Source of the DNA: Bacteroidales bacterium
GTDB lineage: Bacteria; Bacteroidota; Bacteroidia; Bacteroidales; WCHB1-69
Assembly (NCBI GenBank): GCA_024400635.1
Contig: JAKSMI010000003.1
Span: 127,076 to 191,075 of the forward strand
Length of the DNA: 64,000 bases
Direction: 5' to 3'
The notes beneath the pieces are model-generated. The model worked only from the letters and a program-made list of their open reading frames with translations, was not told the origin of the DNA and ran no database searches. This document shows positions 8,652-18,003 of the stretch, piece by piece. Every line of letters begins with the position of its first letter. Within the stretch, counting starts at the first letter, position 1. The translations under genes were made by a program, and so were the position numbers.

Positions 8652-10982
8652 ATGGATACGGAAATGGTATGTTTGGACTCAATAGTGGAAAAATCGTTTC
8701 AAAAGGAGTCTGGAATTGTACAAATGACCACCACCACACCTTACGTGGTGACCGACAGCGTCCAAAAACTCGGACTGTTGATGGCTTTGCGTTTTGTTGA
8801 ATGGGTAGGAAAAAATCCAAAGGGCGTTATTAGTCTCCCTACAGGAAAAACGCCACAATACTTTATTCATTATGTCCATGAAATTTTAGATGGATGGAAT
8901 ACGGAAAATATTCAAAATCTGCTTGGAAAATATGGTCTCGGCGATATGGAAAAACCCAAATTTCAGAACCTGCATTTTGTCCAAATGGATGAATTTTATC
9001 CTATTAATCCCGCCCAACATAATTCATTTTGTCATTATGTCACAGAAACATACGTCAAGGGGTTTGGACTTGATCCGAAGAATGTGCTGTTGATGAATTC
9101 CGACGACATTGCCTTGGCTGATGGTCGTTCCTATACCGAGGTTTTCCCCGATTTGTCTGTGGATTTGAGCTTGCGTTATCGGCAACCGCTAACTCCTTTG
9201 GAAGAAATTCAGACTCGCTCTATCTTTATGATTGAGGACTGGTGTGCTCGCTACGAAGAACAGATACGGGAATGGGGAGGTATCGGCTTCTTTCTATGTC
9301 CGCTCGGCACCGACGGAAGGCTGGCTTTCAATGTCTGTGGCTCCAATACCCATTCGGTGACGCGTATCACCGAAACCAATTATGCTGCCCAGGCCGATGC
9401 GGCTTCCGATTTGGGTGGCTTGAGCGTGTCAAAAAAACGACTTGTGCTAACCATCGGTTTGCATACGATTACGGCCAATCCGGAGGCTGTGGCCATTGCC
9501 TACGCGGCAGGCGAGGCCAATGCCAAAATGGTGCAATGCTCACTCGAATCGCCCATTACGGCAAATTATCCAGCCACCGTGTTGCAACGCCTGAAAAATG
9601 GTCGCTTTTTCCTCACTACCGGCTCCGCATCCAAATTGCACGATTCCTACGATCGCTATTTCGATTCCAAGAATTGGTCTTTTGAAAAAACCGAACGTGC
9701 CGTCCTGAACTTGTGTAAAAAACTGGACAGCTATGCGCATAATTTGACCTTGCAGGACTTGCAAAATGATATCTACTGTCAGCGAATTCCCAACCTCGGT
9801 TTGAAAGTGGTACAGGATGTCATTGATGATGTCCGCCATAAATTGGAAAAGGGTTGTCGTGCTTTTGAAGCCGAGAACTTCTTTATCACCGGCCCACACC
9901 ACGATGACATTATGTTAGGAATACAACCGCTGATTTCCAGACAGTTGCGTTCTGTTACCAACAAAGTCCATTTCGCCGTGATGACTTCCGGTTTTAATTC
10001 GGTTACCAATAATTTCTTGATAGAGGCGATGGAAGATACGCTGGATTTCCTTTGCAAAGATGAAATTCAGATGATTCATTATCCTGATTTTTTCATTTGC
10101 GGTTACCAAAAGAAGTACGACAAGGATGTGTCTCATTATCTTGATAATGCGGCACGCAAAAATCCATACGAAATGCGTCGTGGATTCTGCCATCGTTTGC
10201 TGAGAAACGCTGTCGGTTTGTGGAAATTGCAAAATGCGGATGAACTGATTCGGCGTTTCAAATCTGAAATCGAAATACTGAAAAACAGTTACGATGGCGA
10301 GAAAAATTCTCCGGAAATCCAAAAACTGAAAGGATCGGTGCGCGAATTTGAAGAGGAACTTTTGTGGGCCTATATGGGCGTTCCGGTGAAGAACATTCAC
10401 CATCTGCGGCTGGGCTTCTATCAAAGTGCCTTGTTTGAGGAAGGTCCCAACGTGGAACGGGATGTAATGCCGATTTTGCAGCAGTTAAGGACATTGAAAC
10501 CGACAGTGCTGGCCGTGGTCGTCGATCCTGAAGGTATTGGCCCCGATACCCACTATAAGGTGCTGCAAAGCGTGGCAAAGGCGGTGGAAATGTGGAGCCG
10601 GGAAACCGACCTGAGTCAACTGAAAATCTGGGGCTATCGCAACGTCTGGTTCACTTTCCATCTGGCAGAAGCCAATGCTTTGGTGCCCGTTTCCCTCAAC
10701 TCTTGCGCCGTCCTCGAACAGTCTTTCAAGACCAGTTACCTAACCCAGGTGAAAGCCGAGTTTCCAAGTCCCAACTTTGACGGTCCTTTTAGCGAACTGG
10801 CAGAGAGTATTTGGGGTGAGCAACTCAAGGAAGTGCAGTTGATTTTAGGCAAGGATTTCTTCTACGAAAACGACAAACCGCTTATCCGCGCCACTCATGG
10901 CTTGATTTATATGAAAGAAATGAATGTCACTGAATTTCTCTCTATGGCTCAGCAAATTAAAAAGGTTTGTATGGTCAACTAG
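8652..10982 (+). CDS. Glucosamine-6-phosphate deaminase-like / PIG-L deacetylase-like fusion
   Basis: A 776-residue cytosolic protein with a NagB-like sugar-phosphate isomerase domain (about 30-340) fused to a PIG-L/LmbE deacetylase-like domain (about 400-640) and a C-terminal extension. This is a layout known from Bacteroidota. In the first domain SLPTGKTP (61-68), QMDEFYP (111-117; Asp113) and GTDGRLAFN (219-227; Asp221) match NagB. The catalytic-site His of DGH is Arg223, and the Glu after AFN is Val228. In the second domain PHHDD (415-419) stands for the zinc-binding PHPDD. NagB normally converts glucosamine 6-phosphate to fructose 6-phosphate plus ammonia. With these substitutions the first domain may have a different or no reaction. 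It is monocistronic with its own promoter. Confidence 0.8.
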   Translation: MDTEMVCLDSIVEKSFQKESGIVQMTTTTPYVVTDSVQKLGLLMALRFVEWVGKNPKGVISLPTGKTPQYFIHYVHEILDGWNTENIQNLLGKYGLGDMEKPKFQNLHFVQMDEFYPINPAQHNSFCHYVTETYVKGFGLDPKNVLLMNSDDIALADGRSYTEVFPDLSVDLSLRYRQPLTPLEEIQTRSIFMIEDWCARYEEQIREWGGIGFFLCPLGTDGRLAFNVCGSNTHSVTRITETNYAAQADAASDLGGLSVSKKRLVLTIGLHTITANPEAVAIAYAAGEANAKMVQCSLESPITANYPATVLQRLKNGRFFLTTGSASKLHDSYDRYFDSKNWSFEKTERAVLNLCKKLDSYAHNLTLQDLQNDIYCQRIPNLGLKVVQDVIDDVRHKLEKGCRAFEAENFFITGPHHDDIMLGIQPLISRQLRSVTNKVHFAVMTSGFNSVTNNFLIEAMEDTLDFLCKDEIQMIHYPDFFICGYQKKYDKDVSHYLDNAARKNPYEMRRGFCHRLLRNAVGLWKLQNADELIRRFKSEIEILKNSYDGEKNSPEIQKLKGSVREFEEELLWAYMGVPVKNIHHLRLGFYQSALFEEGPNVERDVMPILQQLRTLKPTVLAVVVDPEGIGPDTHYKVLQSVAKAVEMWSRETDLSQLKIWGYRNVWFTFHLAEANALVPVSLNSCAVLEQSFKTSYLTQVKAEFPSPNFDGPFSELAESIWGEQLKEVQLILGKDFFYENDKPLIRATHGLIYMKEMNVTEFLSMAQQIKKVCMVN

Positions 10983-11146
10983 GTAAAAGTCTTGAAAGTA
11001 ATCATGTGACTTTTTTCTGTGAAAAAGATTTTGTAGAACAATGCCGATTACTTTCCGTTATGGCGGAGGTTATGCCATTATGGGAAAACGGGATGTAAAT
11101 TGGACTCTGGTGGAAACAAAAGGCACTTGGATAGAGTGATTGTAGA
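10983..11146. other. Spacer with a tiny orphan open frame
   Basis: Forward DNA at 11041-11139 can encode 32 residues beginning MPITFRYGGGYAIMG, with no recognisable domain. Taken with the DUF4143 relic just to the right, this spacer looks like the debris of lost accessory genes. Nothing else is supported. Confidence 0.3.
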
Positions 11147-11365
11147 TTATAAGAAAGATGCCATAAATGCGGGCAGCATCAATGTTTCTTGATCTTTTCG
11201 CAAATCCTTTGTGTATATAAGTATTCTTTCTGAAACCCATTGGGAATATTTTCCGCAAAACTCATCCAGCGACTTATGGTTGGCATATCCGGAAGACTTG
11301 ACCTCTACGGGCCACAACTTTTGACCTCTGGAAAATGAGCAGCGCCGGACTTCCATTTTTGGCAT
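11147..11365 (-). pseudogene. Remnant of an AAA ATPase with DUF4143 C-terminus
   Basis: A 72-codon frame carrying the characteristic end of the widespread Bacteroidota ATP-binding proteins with a DUF4143 PD-(D/E)XK-like tail: a WPVEVKSSGYANHKSLDEF segment, then ILIYTKDLRKD and a final P-A-FM--FL. The family is normally about 380-450 residues, with an AAA module in front. Here the frame is interrupted upstream (an in-frame stop is met by about 11423) and the N-terminal ATPase is missing, so only the last fifth survives. The function of the intact family is unknown. Confidence 0.6.
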
Positions 11366-11466
11366 TTTTCCAATCCAGCATTTGCTGGTAAATCTTCCTT
11401 TTGAATATCCTTGAGGTCCCTGTCATAGCAGCTGATTTTTGAGTTGCAAAATCACACAATAAATTA

Positions 11467-11546
11467 AAATCTCAAAATGTTTTCGCTTGTTTTTACACAA
11501 AATCTCAAAATGTTTTTCTGGTTTTTGATTTAAATCTCAAAATCTT
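11467..11546. repeat. Three direct repeats at about 33-bp spacing
   Basis: AAATCTCAAAATGTTTT occurs at 11467-11483 and 11500-11516, and AAATCTCAAAATCTT at 11532-11546, with start-to-start distances of 33 and 32 bp (about three helical turns). The intervening DNA is not conserved. They lie about 190-270 bp upstream of the gcvT promoter box. The regular spacing would suit a DNA-binding protein contacting one face of the helix, or a short decayed tandem repeat. Confidence 0.5.
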
Positions 11547-11738
11547 CATTTTTGTCAGAAATGGGGAAATCGTATTTTTATAACTCAAATAATAACGCAA
11601 GGCTCGTTTTTTTCGAGTTTAAAACATGAACGAATCCAGAAGCAAAGACGATGTTTCTAGATTTTTCGCATCTGCAAAATGCAATTACAATGAATATTTT
11701 CAACTGTGAATTTTTATTCCGTCAATCAAAATATTTTG

Positions 11739-11746
11739 TATTTTTG
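11739..11746 (+). promoter_or_regulatory. -7 promoter box for gcvT
   Basis: TATTTTTG matches TAnnTTTG 43 bp before the gcvT start codon. No glycine riboswitch was recognised in the short leader. Confidence 0.6.
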
Positions 11747-11789
11747 CAAAATGTAGAATTTTATATTATTAACATTAATAAAAATAAAA

Positions 11790-12881
11790 ATGAAAGAAAC
11801 AGTATTTAGAGAAACTCACGAAAAACTGGGTGCAAAAATGGTTGAATTTGCAGGTTTCTATATGCCTATCCAATACGAAGGCGTATCTGCTGAACACTTG
11901 CACGTAAGAAGTAAAGTCGGCGTTTTCGACGTGTCCCACATGGGCGAATTTACCGTTAAGGGTCCTAAGGCCTTGGATTTGCTCCAATACATCACTTCCA
12001 ACGATGTTGCAGCCCTCTTCCCCGGAAAAGTTCAGTATTCTTGCTTCCCCAATGGCAAAGGCGGTATCGTTGATGACCTCTTGGTTTACAACATCGCCGA
12101 AAACGATTACCTTCTCGTAGTTAATGCCGCCAATATCGATAAAGACTGGGCTTGGGTTTCAAAACAAAATGAAAAATTCGGTGCCGAAATCGCCAACATC
12201 TCCGACAATATTTCCCAGTTGGCAGTTCAAGGTCCTTTGGCTCTGAAAGCTATGCAAAAGTTGACTGAAACGCCCGTCGTCGATATGGAATATTACACCA
12301 CCAAGACCGTCACTTTCGCAGGCATTCCCAACGTCATTTTCTCAACAACCGGTTACACTGGCGCCGGTGGCTGCGAAATCTATTTCAAGAACGAAGACGC
12401 CCACAAGATTTGGAACGCCGTTTTTGAAGCTGGCAAAGAATTCGACATCAAACCTATCGGTTTGGGTGCTCGCGACACTTTGCGTCTCGAAATGGGTTTC
12501 TGCCTCTATGGTCACGAAATTGATGATACCATTACTCCTGTTGAAGCAGGTTTGGGTTGGATTACCAAATTTGTTGACGGCAAGGACTTTATTGATAAGG
12601 ATTTCATGTTGGATCTGAAAGCCAACGGCATGAGAAAGAAACTGGCTGGCTTTGAAATGATTGAACGCGGTATTCCTCGCTTGGAATATGAAGTTTGCGA
12701 CGCTGAAGGCAACAACATCGGCATCGTTCGCTCTGGCACCTTCGGTCCCTCCATCAACAAATCTGTTGGTACCGCTTGGCTGAAGCCCGAATTCGCAAAA
12801 TCCGGCACGGAAATCTACATCAAAATCCGCGAGAAATTGGTGAAGGCCATTACCGTTAAAATGCCATTCTACAAAGGATAA
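11790..12881 (+). CDS. gcvT: Aminomethyltransferase (glycine cleavage system T protein)
   Basis: T protein of the glycine cleavage complex. It releases ammonia from the aminomethyl-lipoyl arm of GcvH and passes the methylene group to tetrahydrofolate. The 363 residues match the normal length. Family features include the N-terminal EFAGFYMPIQYEG, SHMGEF, the ITSNDV and GGIVDDLLVY segments and the RDTLRLEMGFCLYGHEID motif near the folate site, followed by the C-terminal barrel (TVGTAW-like SVGTAWLKPE). It has its own promoter; gcvH and gcvP are not in the window. Codon use is typical of the highly expressed genes around it. Confidence 0.97.
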   Translation: MKETVFRETHEKLGAKMVEFAGFYMPIQYEGVSAEHLHVRSKVGVFDVSHMGEFTVKGPKALDLLQYITSNDVAALFPGKVQYSCFPNGKGGIVDDLLVYNIAENDYLLVVNAANIDKDWAWVSKQNEKFGAEIANISDNISQLAVQGPLALKAMQKLTETPVVDMEYYTTKTVTFAGIPNVIFSTTGYTGAGGCEIYFKNEDAHKIWNAVFEAGKEFDIKPIGLGARDTLRLEMGFCLYGHEIDDTITPVEAGLGWITKFVDGKDFIDKDFMLDLKANGMRKKLAGFEMIERGIPRLEYEVCDAEGNNIGIVRSGTFGPSINKSVGTAWLKPEFAKSGTEIYIKIREKLVKAITVKMPFYKG

Positions 12882-12908
12882 TTTATTGATACATAAACAA
12901 ATTCTCTA

Positions 12909-13379
12909 ATGTATCAGAAAAAATACATGGACGAAGCCATTGCCCTGTCGCGACGTTGTCTCGCGACGGGCAAAGGTGGTCCGTTTGGGGCCGTGGTGGT
13001 CAAGGACGGCGAAATCATCGGTCGGGGAAGCAATAGTGTAACCTTGCTGAACGATCCGACGGCACACGCCGAAGTGATGGCCATTCGCGAAGCGTGCCAG
13101 CATTTGGGCAGTTTCCAGCTCGAGGGCTGCGAAATCTACACCAGCTGCGAACCTTGCCCAATGTGCCTCGGCGCCATCTACTGGGCTCGCCCCGAACGCA
13201 TTTACTACGCCGCCGACAAGAATGACGCCGCTGTCGCTGGCTTTGACGATTCTTTCATCTACGAAGAACTCGACCGCCCCGCCATGGAGCGGAAAATCGC
13301 CTCGGAACAGCACGACAGCGAACCTGCCCAAGAAGTCTTCCGTCGATGGATCAACCTGGAACAAAAAATCAACTACTAA
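12909..13379 (+). CDS. guaD: Guanine deaminase (cytidine deaminase-like fold)
   Basis: A 156-residue zinc hydrolase that deaminates guanine to xanthine in purine salvage. The zinc site is HAEV (His53, catalytic Glu55) and SCEPCPMC (Cys83, Cys86). The segments KGGPFGAVVVKDG, LNDPTAHAE and AGFDDSFIYEE closely follow the Bacillus-type GuaD pattern and separate it from the tRNA deaminase TadA. It starts 27 bp after gcvT and is followed by the porin gene, so a short operon is likely. A TadA-like or other purine deaminase role is the alternative but less likely. Confidence 0.88.
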   Translation: MYQKKYMDEAIALSRRCLATGKGGPFGAVVVKDGEIIGRGSNSVTLLNDPTAHAEVMAIREACQHLGSFQLEGCEIYTSCEPCPMCLGAIYWARPERIYYAADKNDAAVAGFDDSFIYEELDRPAMERKIASEQHDSEPAQEVFRRWINLEQKINY

Positions 13380-13387
13380 CTACAACC

Positions 13388-15304
13388 ATGAAAACCATTC
13401 GTCTGCTTTTGCTATTTCTTGTGCTGGCTTTGCCGTTCCTGGCATCGGCACAGGTCATAACAACAGATTCTGACGAAAACCAAGAAACAGAGGAGAAATC
13501 CCCATTCCACAAACACGAGATAGACACCGCCATGGCCATGTCGCCCGACTATATGCCTGTCTCATACGCTCGGATTGCATCGCACTGGCACAAACCTTTG
13601 ATTATGAAACCAGTTGACACCTCCACGGTGCAAGTGCACCAATCCGACCCACTTATCAGAACAGAAAACATTACGCAAAACCTGGGAATCTACGGTCAGG
13701 CACACCAGACCATCAACTACGACTATCATCGTGACCCGGGCTTCAAAATGATAACCCTCCCCTACCCTTATTACATCTACGACCAAAACGATGTCAAATT
13801 TTACAATGTCCCGACATCCTTTACCGATTTGGCATTCACCTTCGGCATCGCCAACATGTACGAATTTGACGCCACCCACGCCCAGAAATACAAGGGATTG
13901 ACCGCCGCTTTCGACATGCACGCCTACTCGAATACCGGCTACTACGTAAATCAGGAAACTCATAATATCCGCATCAACGCCTTCGTCAATTACGAAATAC
14001 CATCTCAATATTACGGCTTTACTGTTTCCTACCTTTACAACCGCATCAAGGCCCAAGAAAACGGAGGATTACAAGACATTACACAGTTTGTTCAGAACAA
14101 AGCTCAAGAGTTGACCGGTTATCCTGTGAAATCAGTTTCCGGCTACTCGAAAATACAAACTCACGACCTGCTTTTCCAACAATATGTCAATATTATCAAC
14201 AAGAAAAAACATTATTTCGGCACCATCACCCATAGTTTCCAGTTCAAGCAACTGAAAACCGACTATATTGACATGGGCTTCGACTCTCTTTTTTACCAGC
14301 CCATCATTTTGGGGAAAGACAGCACCCACGACACGATTCAATACTACAGCATCATCAACTCTTTGCAATGGTCTAATTTCAAACCTTTGGACACCTTGCC
14401 CGACAAAAAGTACTTTTTCAGAGTTGCTGGTGGTATCATGCACGAATATGTAAATGCCATAACGCCTTATTATCAAGGCAATACGTTTACCATTTTTGGA
14501 AGATTTCACACAAGACTTTTTGGTGTCATGGACTTGTATGGACGCATTGCCTACTCGTTTAACGGCTACAATAAAAACGACATGGTGGCTGCCATTGGCA
14601 CTAAATGGATGATTCAGAAAAAATGGAATCATTTTCTTGGCTTGGAGGCCGACTTCTATAGAAATTCTCCCGACTACATCTATGAAAACTACTATGGCAA
14701 TCACAATGTGTGGTTCTGCAAAGACTGGCCAAAACAGAACACCCTGAAACTAAGTGCTTTCTGGTCAATATTGAAATACAGAGTTGAACTGAATTATTTC
14801 ATGGCTCACAATCTGGTTCGATTGAATGAAATATACGAACCCTTCATTACCGAGAAAGCGGCAAACCTGGTGCAACTCCACATTTTTGCACCTGTACGCA
14901 TCAAGGGCTTTGGGTTAAATCTCAATGCTTACTTGCAATATTCCAACAGCACATCGCTGACCGTTCCACTGCTGGCTTTAAAAGCATCTCCTTACTATGT
15001 CTTCAATTTCTTAAGAGGAAAGTTGAAGATGCAAATCGGTTTGGATTTAATGTACAACACTTCATATTACGCAGACGGCTACGATCCCGTTTTGCATCAA
15101 TTTTATTGCCAACAAAAAATGCTTGTCGGCAATTATGCTTATCTGGATGCTAATATCACATTGAAAATCAAGAGAATATCATTTTTCTTCCGTGCTGGAC
15201 ATTTCTTATCTGGAATCGCTGGATATTCCTATTTCTCCACACCTTACTATCCAGCCATGGACCGCCGTTTCCAAATTGGCATCAATTGGAAGTTTTATGA
15301 CTAA
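13388..15304 (+). CDS. Putative outer-membrane porin (Porin_10-like)
   Basis: A 638-residue exported protein with a clear signal peptide (MKTIRLLLLFLVLALPFLAS, cleavage near ASAQ). The start at 13388 is chosen over an upstream ATG at 13346 because it places the signal peptide at the N-terminus and removes most of the overlap with guaD. The mature part is rich in aromatic residues with alternating hydrophobic/polar strands (for example LFGVMDLYGRIAYSF). It ends in a beta-strand with a terminal aromatic pair (WKFYD). The landmarks NVPTSFTDLAFTFG and KKHYFGTITHSFQFKQL match the putative porins common in Bacteroidota. The substrate is unknown. Confidence 0.75.
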   Translation: MKTIRLLLLFLVLALPFLASAQVITTDSDENQETEEKSPFHKHEIDTAMAMSPDYMPVSYARIASHWHKPLIMKPVDTSTVQVHQSDPLIRTENITQNLGIYGQAHQTINYDYHRDPGFKMITLPYPYYIYDQNDVKFYNVPTSFTDLAFTFGIANMYEFDATHAQKYKGLTAAFDMHAYSNTGYYVNQETHNIRINAFVNYEIPSQYYGFTVSYLYNRIKAQENGGLQDITQFVQNKAQELTGYPVKSVSGYSKIQTHDLLFQQYVNIINKKKHYFGTITHSFQFKQLKTDYIDMGFDSLFYQPIILGKDSTHDTIQYYSIINSLQWSNFKPLDTLPDKKYFFRVAGGIMHEYVNAITPYYQGNTFTIFGRFHTRLFGVMDLYGRIAYSFNGYNKNDMVAAIGTKWMIQKKWNHFLGLEADFYRNSPDYIYENYYGNHNVWFCKDWPKQNTLKLSAFWSILKYRVELNYFMAHNLVRLNEIYEPFITEKAANLVQLHIFAPVRIKGFGLNLNAYLQYSNSTSLTVPLLALKASPYYVFNFLRGKLKMQIGLDLMYNTSYYADGYDPVLHQFYCQQKMLVGNYAYLDANITLKIKRISFFFRAGHFLSGIAGYSYFSTPYYPAMDRRFQIGINWKFYD

Positions 15305-15325
15305 AAACACATCTAAAATATTTAT

Positions 15326-15333
15326 TATATTTG
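15326..15333 (+). promoter_or_regulatory. -7 promoter box for argF
   Basis: TATATTTG matches TAnnTTTG; the leader to the argF start is about 120 nt and AT-rich. No ArgR operator was identified. Confidence 0.6.
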
Positions 15334-15455
15334 CAATTTGAAATAACAAAGTGTACGATAAATTGGGTTTGGATATTCAAAACCATATAAAATACTAAAA
15401 ATTAAACAGTTACAAATCATCTTATTAATAATCATCATTTAAAAAATTTAAAATT

Positions 15456-16457
15456 ATGGCATTTAACTTAAGAAACAGAAACTTTTTGAAACTGTTGGAT
15501 TTCACTCCTGAAGAAATCAGATTTTTCTTGAAACTGGCCGCCGACCTTAAGGCCGCTAAATATGCTGGTACCGAACAACCACGCTTGACTGGTAAGAATA
15601 TCGCTTTGATTTTCGAAAAGACTTCAACTCGTACTCGTTGCGCATTCGAAGTTGCCGCAAAAGATCAAGGCGCTCATGTTACCTACCTGGGACCAACGGG
15701 TTCACAAATCGGCATTAAGGAATCCATGAAAGATACAGCCCGCGTATTGGGTCGCATGTATGATGGTATCGAATACCGCGGTTTCGGTCAGGATATCGTT
15801 GAAGAACTCGGTAAATATGCTGGCGTCCCAGTTTGGAATGGCCTCACCAACGAATTCCACCCCACTCAGATTCTGGCAGACTTCCTCACCATGCAGGAAC
15901 ACATTGACAAGCCTCTCAACAAAGTTACATTCGCATACTGCGGAGATGCTCGTTTCAACATGGGCAACTCACTGATGGTCGGTGGCGCTAAAATGGGCAT
16001 GGACGTACGTATCGTGGCTCCTAAAAAACTTCAACCCAACAAGGAATTAATCGACACCTGCAAGAAAATCGCCAAGGAAACCGGTGCAACGGTTACCGTT
16101 ACCGACAATGTTGAAAAGGGTGTCAAAGGTTGCGATTTCATCTATACCGACGTTTGGGTATCCATGGGCGAACCTGTTGAAGTATGGAAAGAACGTATCA
16201 AAATGCTGAAACCTTACCAGGTGAACAAGGAATTGATGGCTAAGACTGGCAACCCCAACTGCAAATTCATGCACTGCCTTCCTGCTTACCACAATCTTGA
16301 GACCAAAGTGGGCCGCGACGTCAACGAACAATTCGGTCTCGATGGCATCGAAGTTACCGAAGAAGTTTTCGAATCGAAAAACAGCATTGTTTTCGACGAA
16401 GCAGAAAACCGCATGCACACCATCAAGGCTGTCATGGTTGCAACTCTCGGTGACTAA
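15456..16457 (+). CDS. argF: Ornithine carbamoyltransferase
   Basis: Condenses ornithine and carbamoyl phosphate to citrulline in arginine synthesis, or runs in reverse in arginine deimination. The 333 residues are typical. The carbamoyl-phosphate motif STRTR is at 57-61, HPTQ at about 135-138, the ornithine loop includes the SMG stretch (DVWVSMGE) and the catalytic HCLPAYH comes near the end. These ornithine-type motifs separate it from acetylornithine carbamoyltransferase (ArgF'), the Bacteroides enzyme for N-succinyl-ornithine, although substrate choice depends on few residues. It is monocistronic or leads weakly into the next gene, 32 bp away. Confidence 0.92.
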   Translation: MAFNLRNRNFLKLLDFTPEEIRFFLKLAADLKAAKYAGTEQPRLTGKNIALIFEKTSTRTRCAFEVAAKDQGAHVTYLGPTGSQIGIKESMKDTARVLGRMYDGIEYRGFGQDIVEELGKYAGVPVWNGLTNEFHPTQILADFLTMQEHIDKPLNKVTFAYCGDARFNMGNSLMVGGAKMGMDVRIVAPKKLQPNKELIDTCKKIAKETGATVTVTDNVEKGVKGCDFIYTDVWVSMGEPVEVWKERIKMLKPYQVNKELMAKTGNPNCKFMHCLPAYHNLETKVGRDVNEQFGLDGIEVTEEVFESKNSIVFDEAENRMHTIKAVMVATLGD

Positions 16458-16489
16458 AACATCAAATCATTGAATATCAAATAAAAAGC

Positions 16490-17959
16490 ATGAAAAGAAC
16501 GCTTTTAATTCTTACACTTTTATGTTTCTGGGCGATGACTTTCGCCCAGAACATGAAAGTCATGCTGAATCACAAGGCCTATTGTACAGATAAGATTCAG
16601 CCTTACATAGAATTTACATTTCGCGTTGGCGGAACTACAGTCGCCTACGCTTTGAATGAGCAACACAGATACGAAGCAGACGTGCTCATCAACGTTGACG
16701 TGAAAAAGAACGATAGTGTCGTTGCCAACATCCACTATATTCTCGCCAGCGAAACCTTTGCCGACACCATCATGGTCGGCCGCCCCGACTTTGGCGACGT
16801 TCACAATCTGCCCATCGACAATGGCAGCTATTTCCTGGAATTCACCTTTCAGGATGTAAACAATCCCAATTCAAAAATCGAATATCTCGATGCCATCACT
16901 GTGAATTTTCCCAAAGATTCACTCTGCACTTCCGGCATCGGTCTGATGAGCGACGTTCGCTCAGCCGAACCTGGAGACCTGTATGTCAAATATGGTTTCT
17001 CGCTCACCCCGCTTTTCTACAACTACGCGGGCGATAATGTATATAGTCTTCCCTTTATCATGGAAGTCTACAATACTGAAAAAACATTTGGAAAAGGAAA
17101 TAAATTCATAGCCAAGTGCTATATCGAAGATAATGTAAGTCACAGACTTGCCACCCCACAATCCACACTCAGTCTTGAAGTTAAAACAGCTCCCGTTGCC
17201 TTGGTTTTCGGACAATTCAACATTTATTCAGTACCTTCCGGCAACTATAATCTTGTGATTGACATCATTGGGGAAGATTCCGTTATTTATCATACAAACC
17301 GATGCTTCTTTCAACGTAGCAATCCCAACGTGCTTTCTTTAGAACTGCAAAACTATGCCCACGTCAATACCGAAAACACATTCGTGGACAAAATCACCGA
17401 CAAGAAAGTGCTTAACGACTATGTCGCCTGTCTCTACCCCATCGCCACTAACATTGAGCGCGATTTTTTTGATAAAAGAATGAAAAAAATAGATGACGAA
17501 AGTCTGAAAAAATATTTCTATTCTTTTTGGCTCTCTCGTAATCCAATAGATCCAGAGGGTGCCTGGTTGGAATACAAAAAACAAGTGGATTTCGTCCAAC
17601 AAGCCTTCGGCAGCAAATTGGTGAAAGGTTATCGTACCGACCGCGGCCGCGTTTATCTGCAATACGGACCGCCTACTGATATCAAGGATACTCCTATGGA
17701 TCCCGCCACCTATCCATATCAAATTTGGCATTATTACCATCTGCCCGACCAAAACAATGTCAAATTTGTCTTCTGGTGTCCTGCGGAAGTCACCAACGAT
17801 TACGAGTTGCTTCATTCTGACAAGAACAACGAATTACACGATCCTTATTGGCAGATGAAACTTACCAAACGTTTCAACCAACCTGAAGATTACCAGCAAA
17901 CTCAACCAGCTGACTATTTCGGGAATCAAATGGATAAAAACTGGCGCTTTAACGATTAG
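16490..17959 (+). CDS. Exported GWxTD domain protein
   Basis: A 489-residue secreted protein with signal peptide MKRTLLILTLLCFWAMTFAQ. The last quarter carries the Bacteroidota GWxTD domain in the form KGYRTDRGRVYLQYGPP followed by a conserved Trp/Tyr-rich segment (YPYQIWHYYHL). The central part looks like beta-sandwich repeats. Proteins of this family occur across Bacteroidota, probably in the periplasm or outer membrane; the function is unknown. It lies 32 bp after argF and 44 bp before a sorting-domain protein. Confidence 0.8.
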   Translation: MKRTLLILTLLCFWAMTFAQNMKVMLNHKAYCTDKIQPYIEFTFRVGGTTVAYALNEQHRYEADVLINVDVKKNDSVVANIHYILASETFADTIMVGRPDFGDVHNLPIDNGSYFLEFTFQDVNNPNSKIEYLDAITVNFPKDSLCTSGIGLMSDVRSAEPGDLYVKYGFSLTPLFYNYAGDNVYSLPFIMEVYNTEKTFGKGNKFIAKCYIEDNVSHRLATPQSTLSLEVKTAPVALVFGQFNIYSVPSGNYNLVIDIIGEDSVIYHTNRCFFQRSNPNVLSLELQNYAHVNTENTFVDKITDKKVLNDYVACLYPIATNIERDFFDKRMKKIDDESLKKYFYSFWLSRNPIDPEGAWLEYKKQVDFVQQAFGSKLVKGYRTDRGRVYLQYGPPTDIKDTPMDPATYPYQIWHYYHLPDQNNVKFVFWCPAEVTNDYELLHSDKNNELHDPYWQMKLTKRFNQPEDYQQTQPADYFGNQMDKNWRFND

Positions 17960-18003
17960 AGTTTAATTAGAACACATTGAATACGTAAAAAACACTATAA
18001 ACT

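Noticed and set aside
11467..11546. Possible CRISPR array
   Set aside because: Only three repeats of about 17 bp with 15-16 bp between them and no cas genes; far too short for CRISPR.
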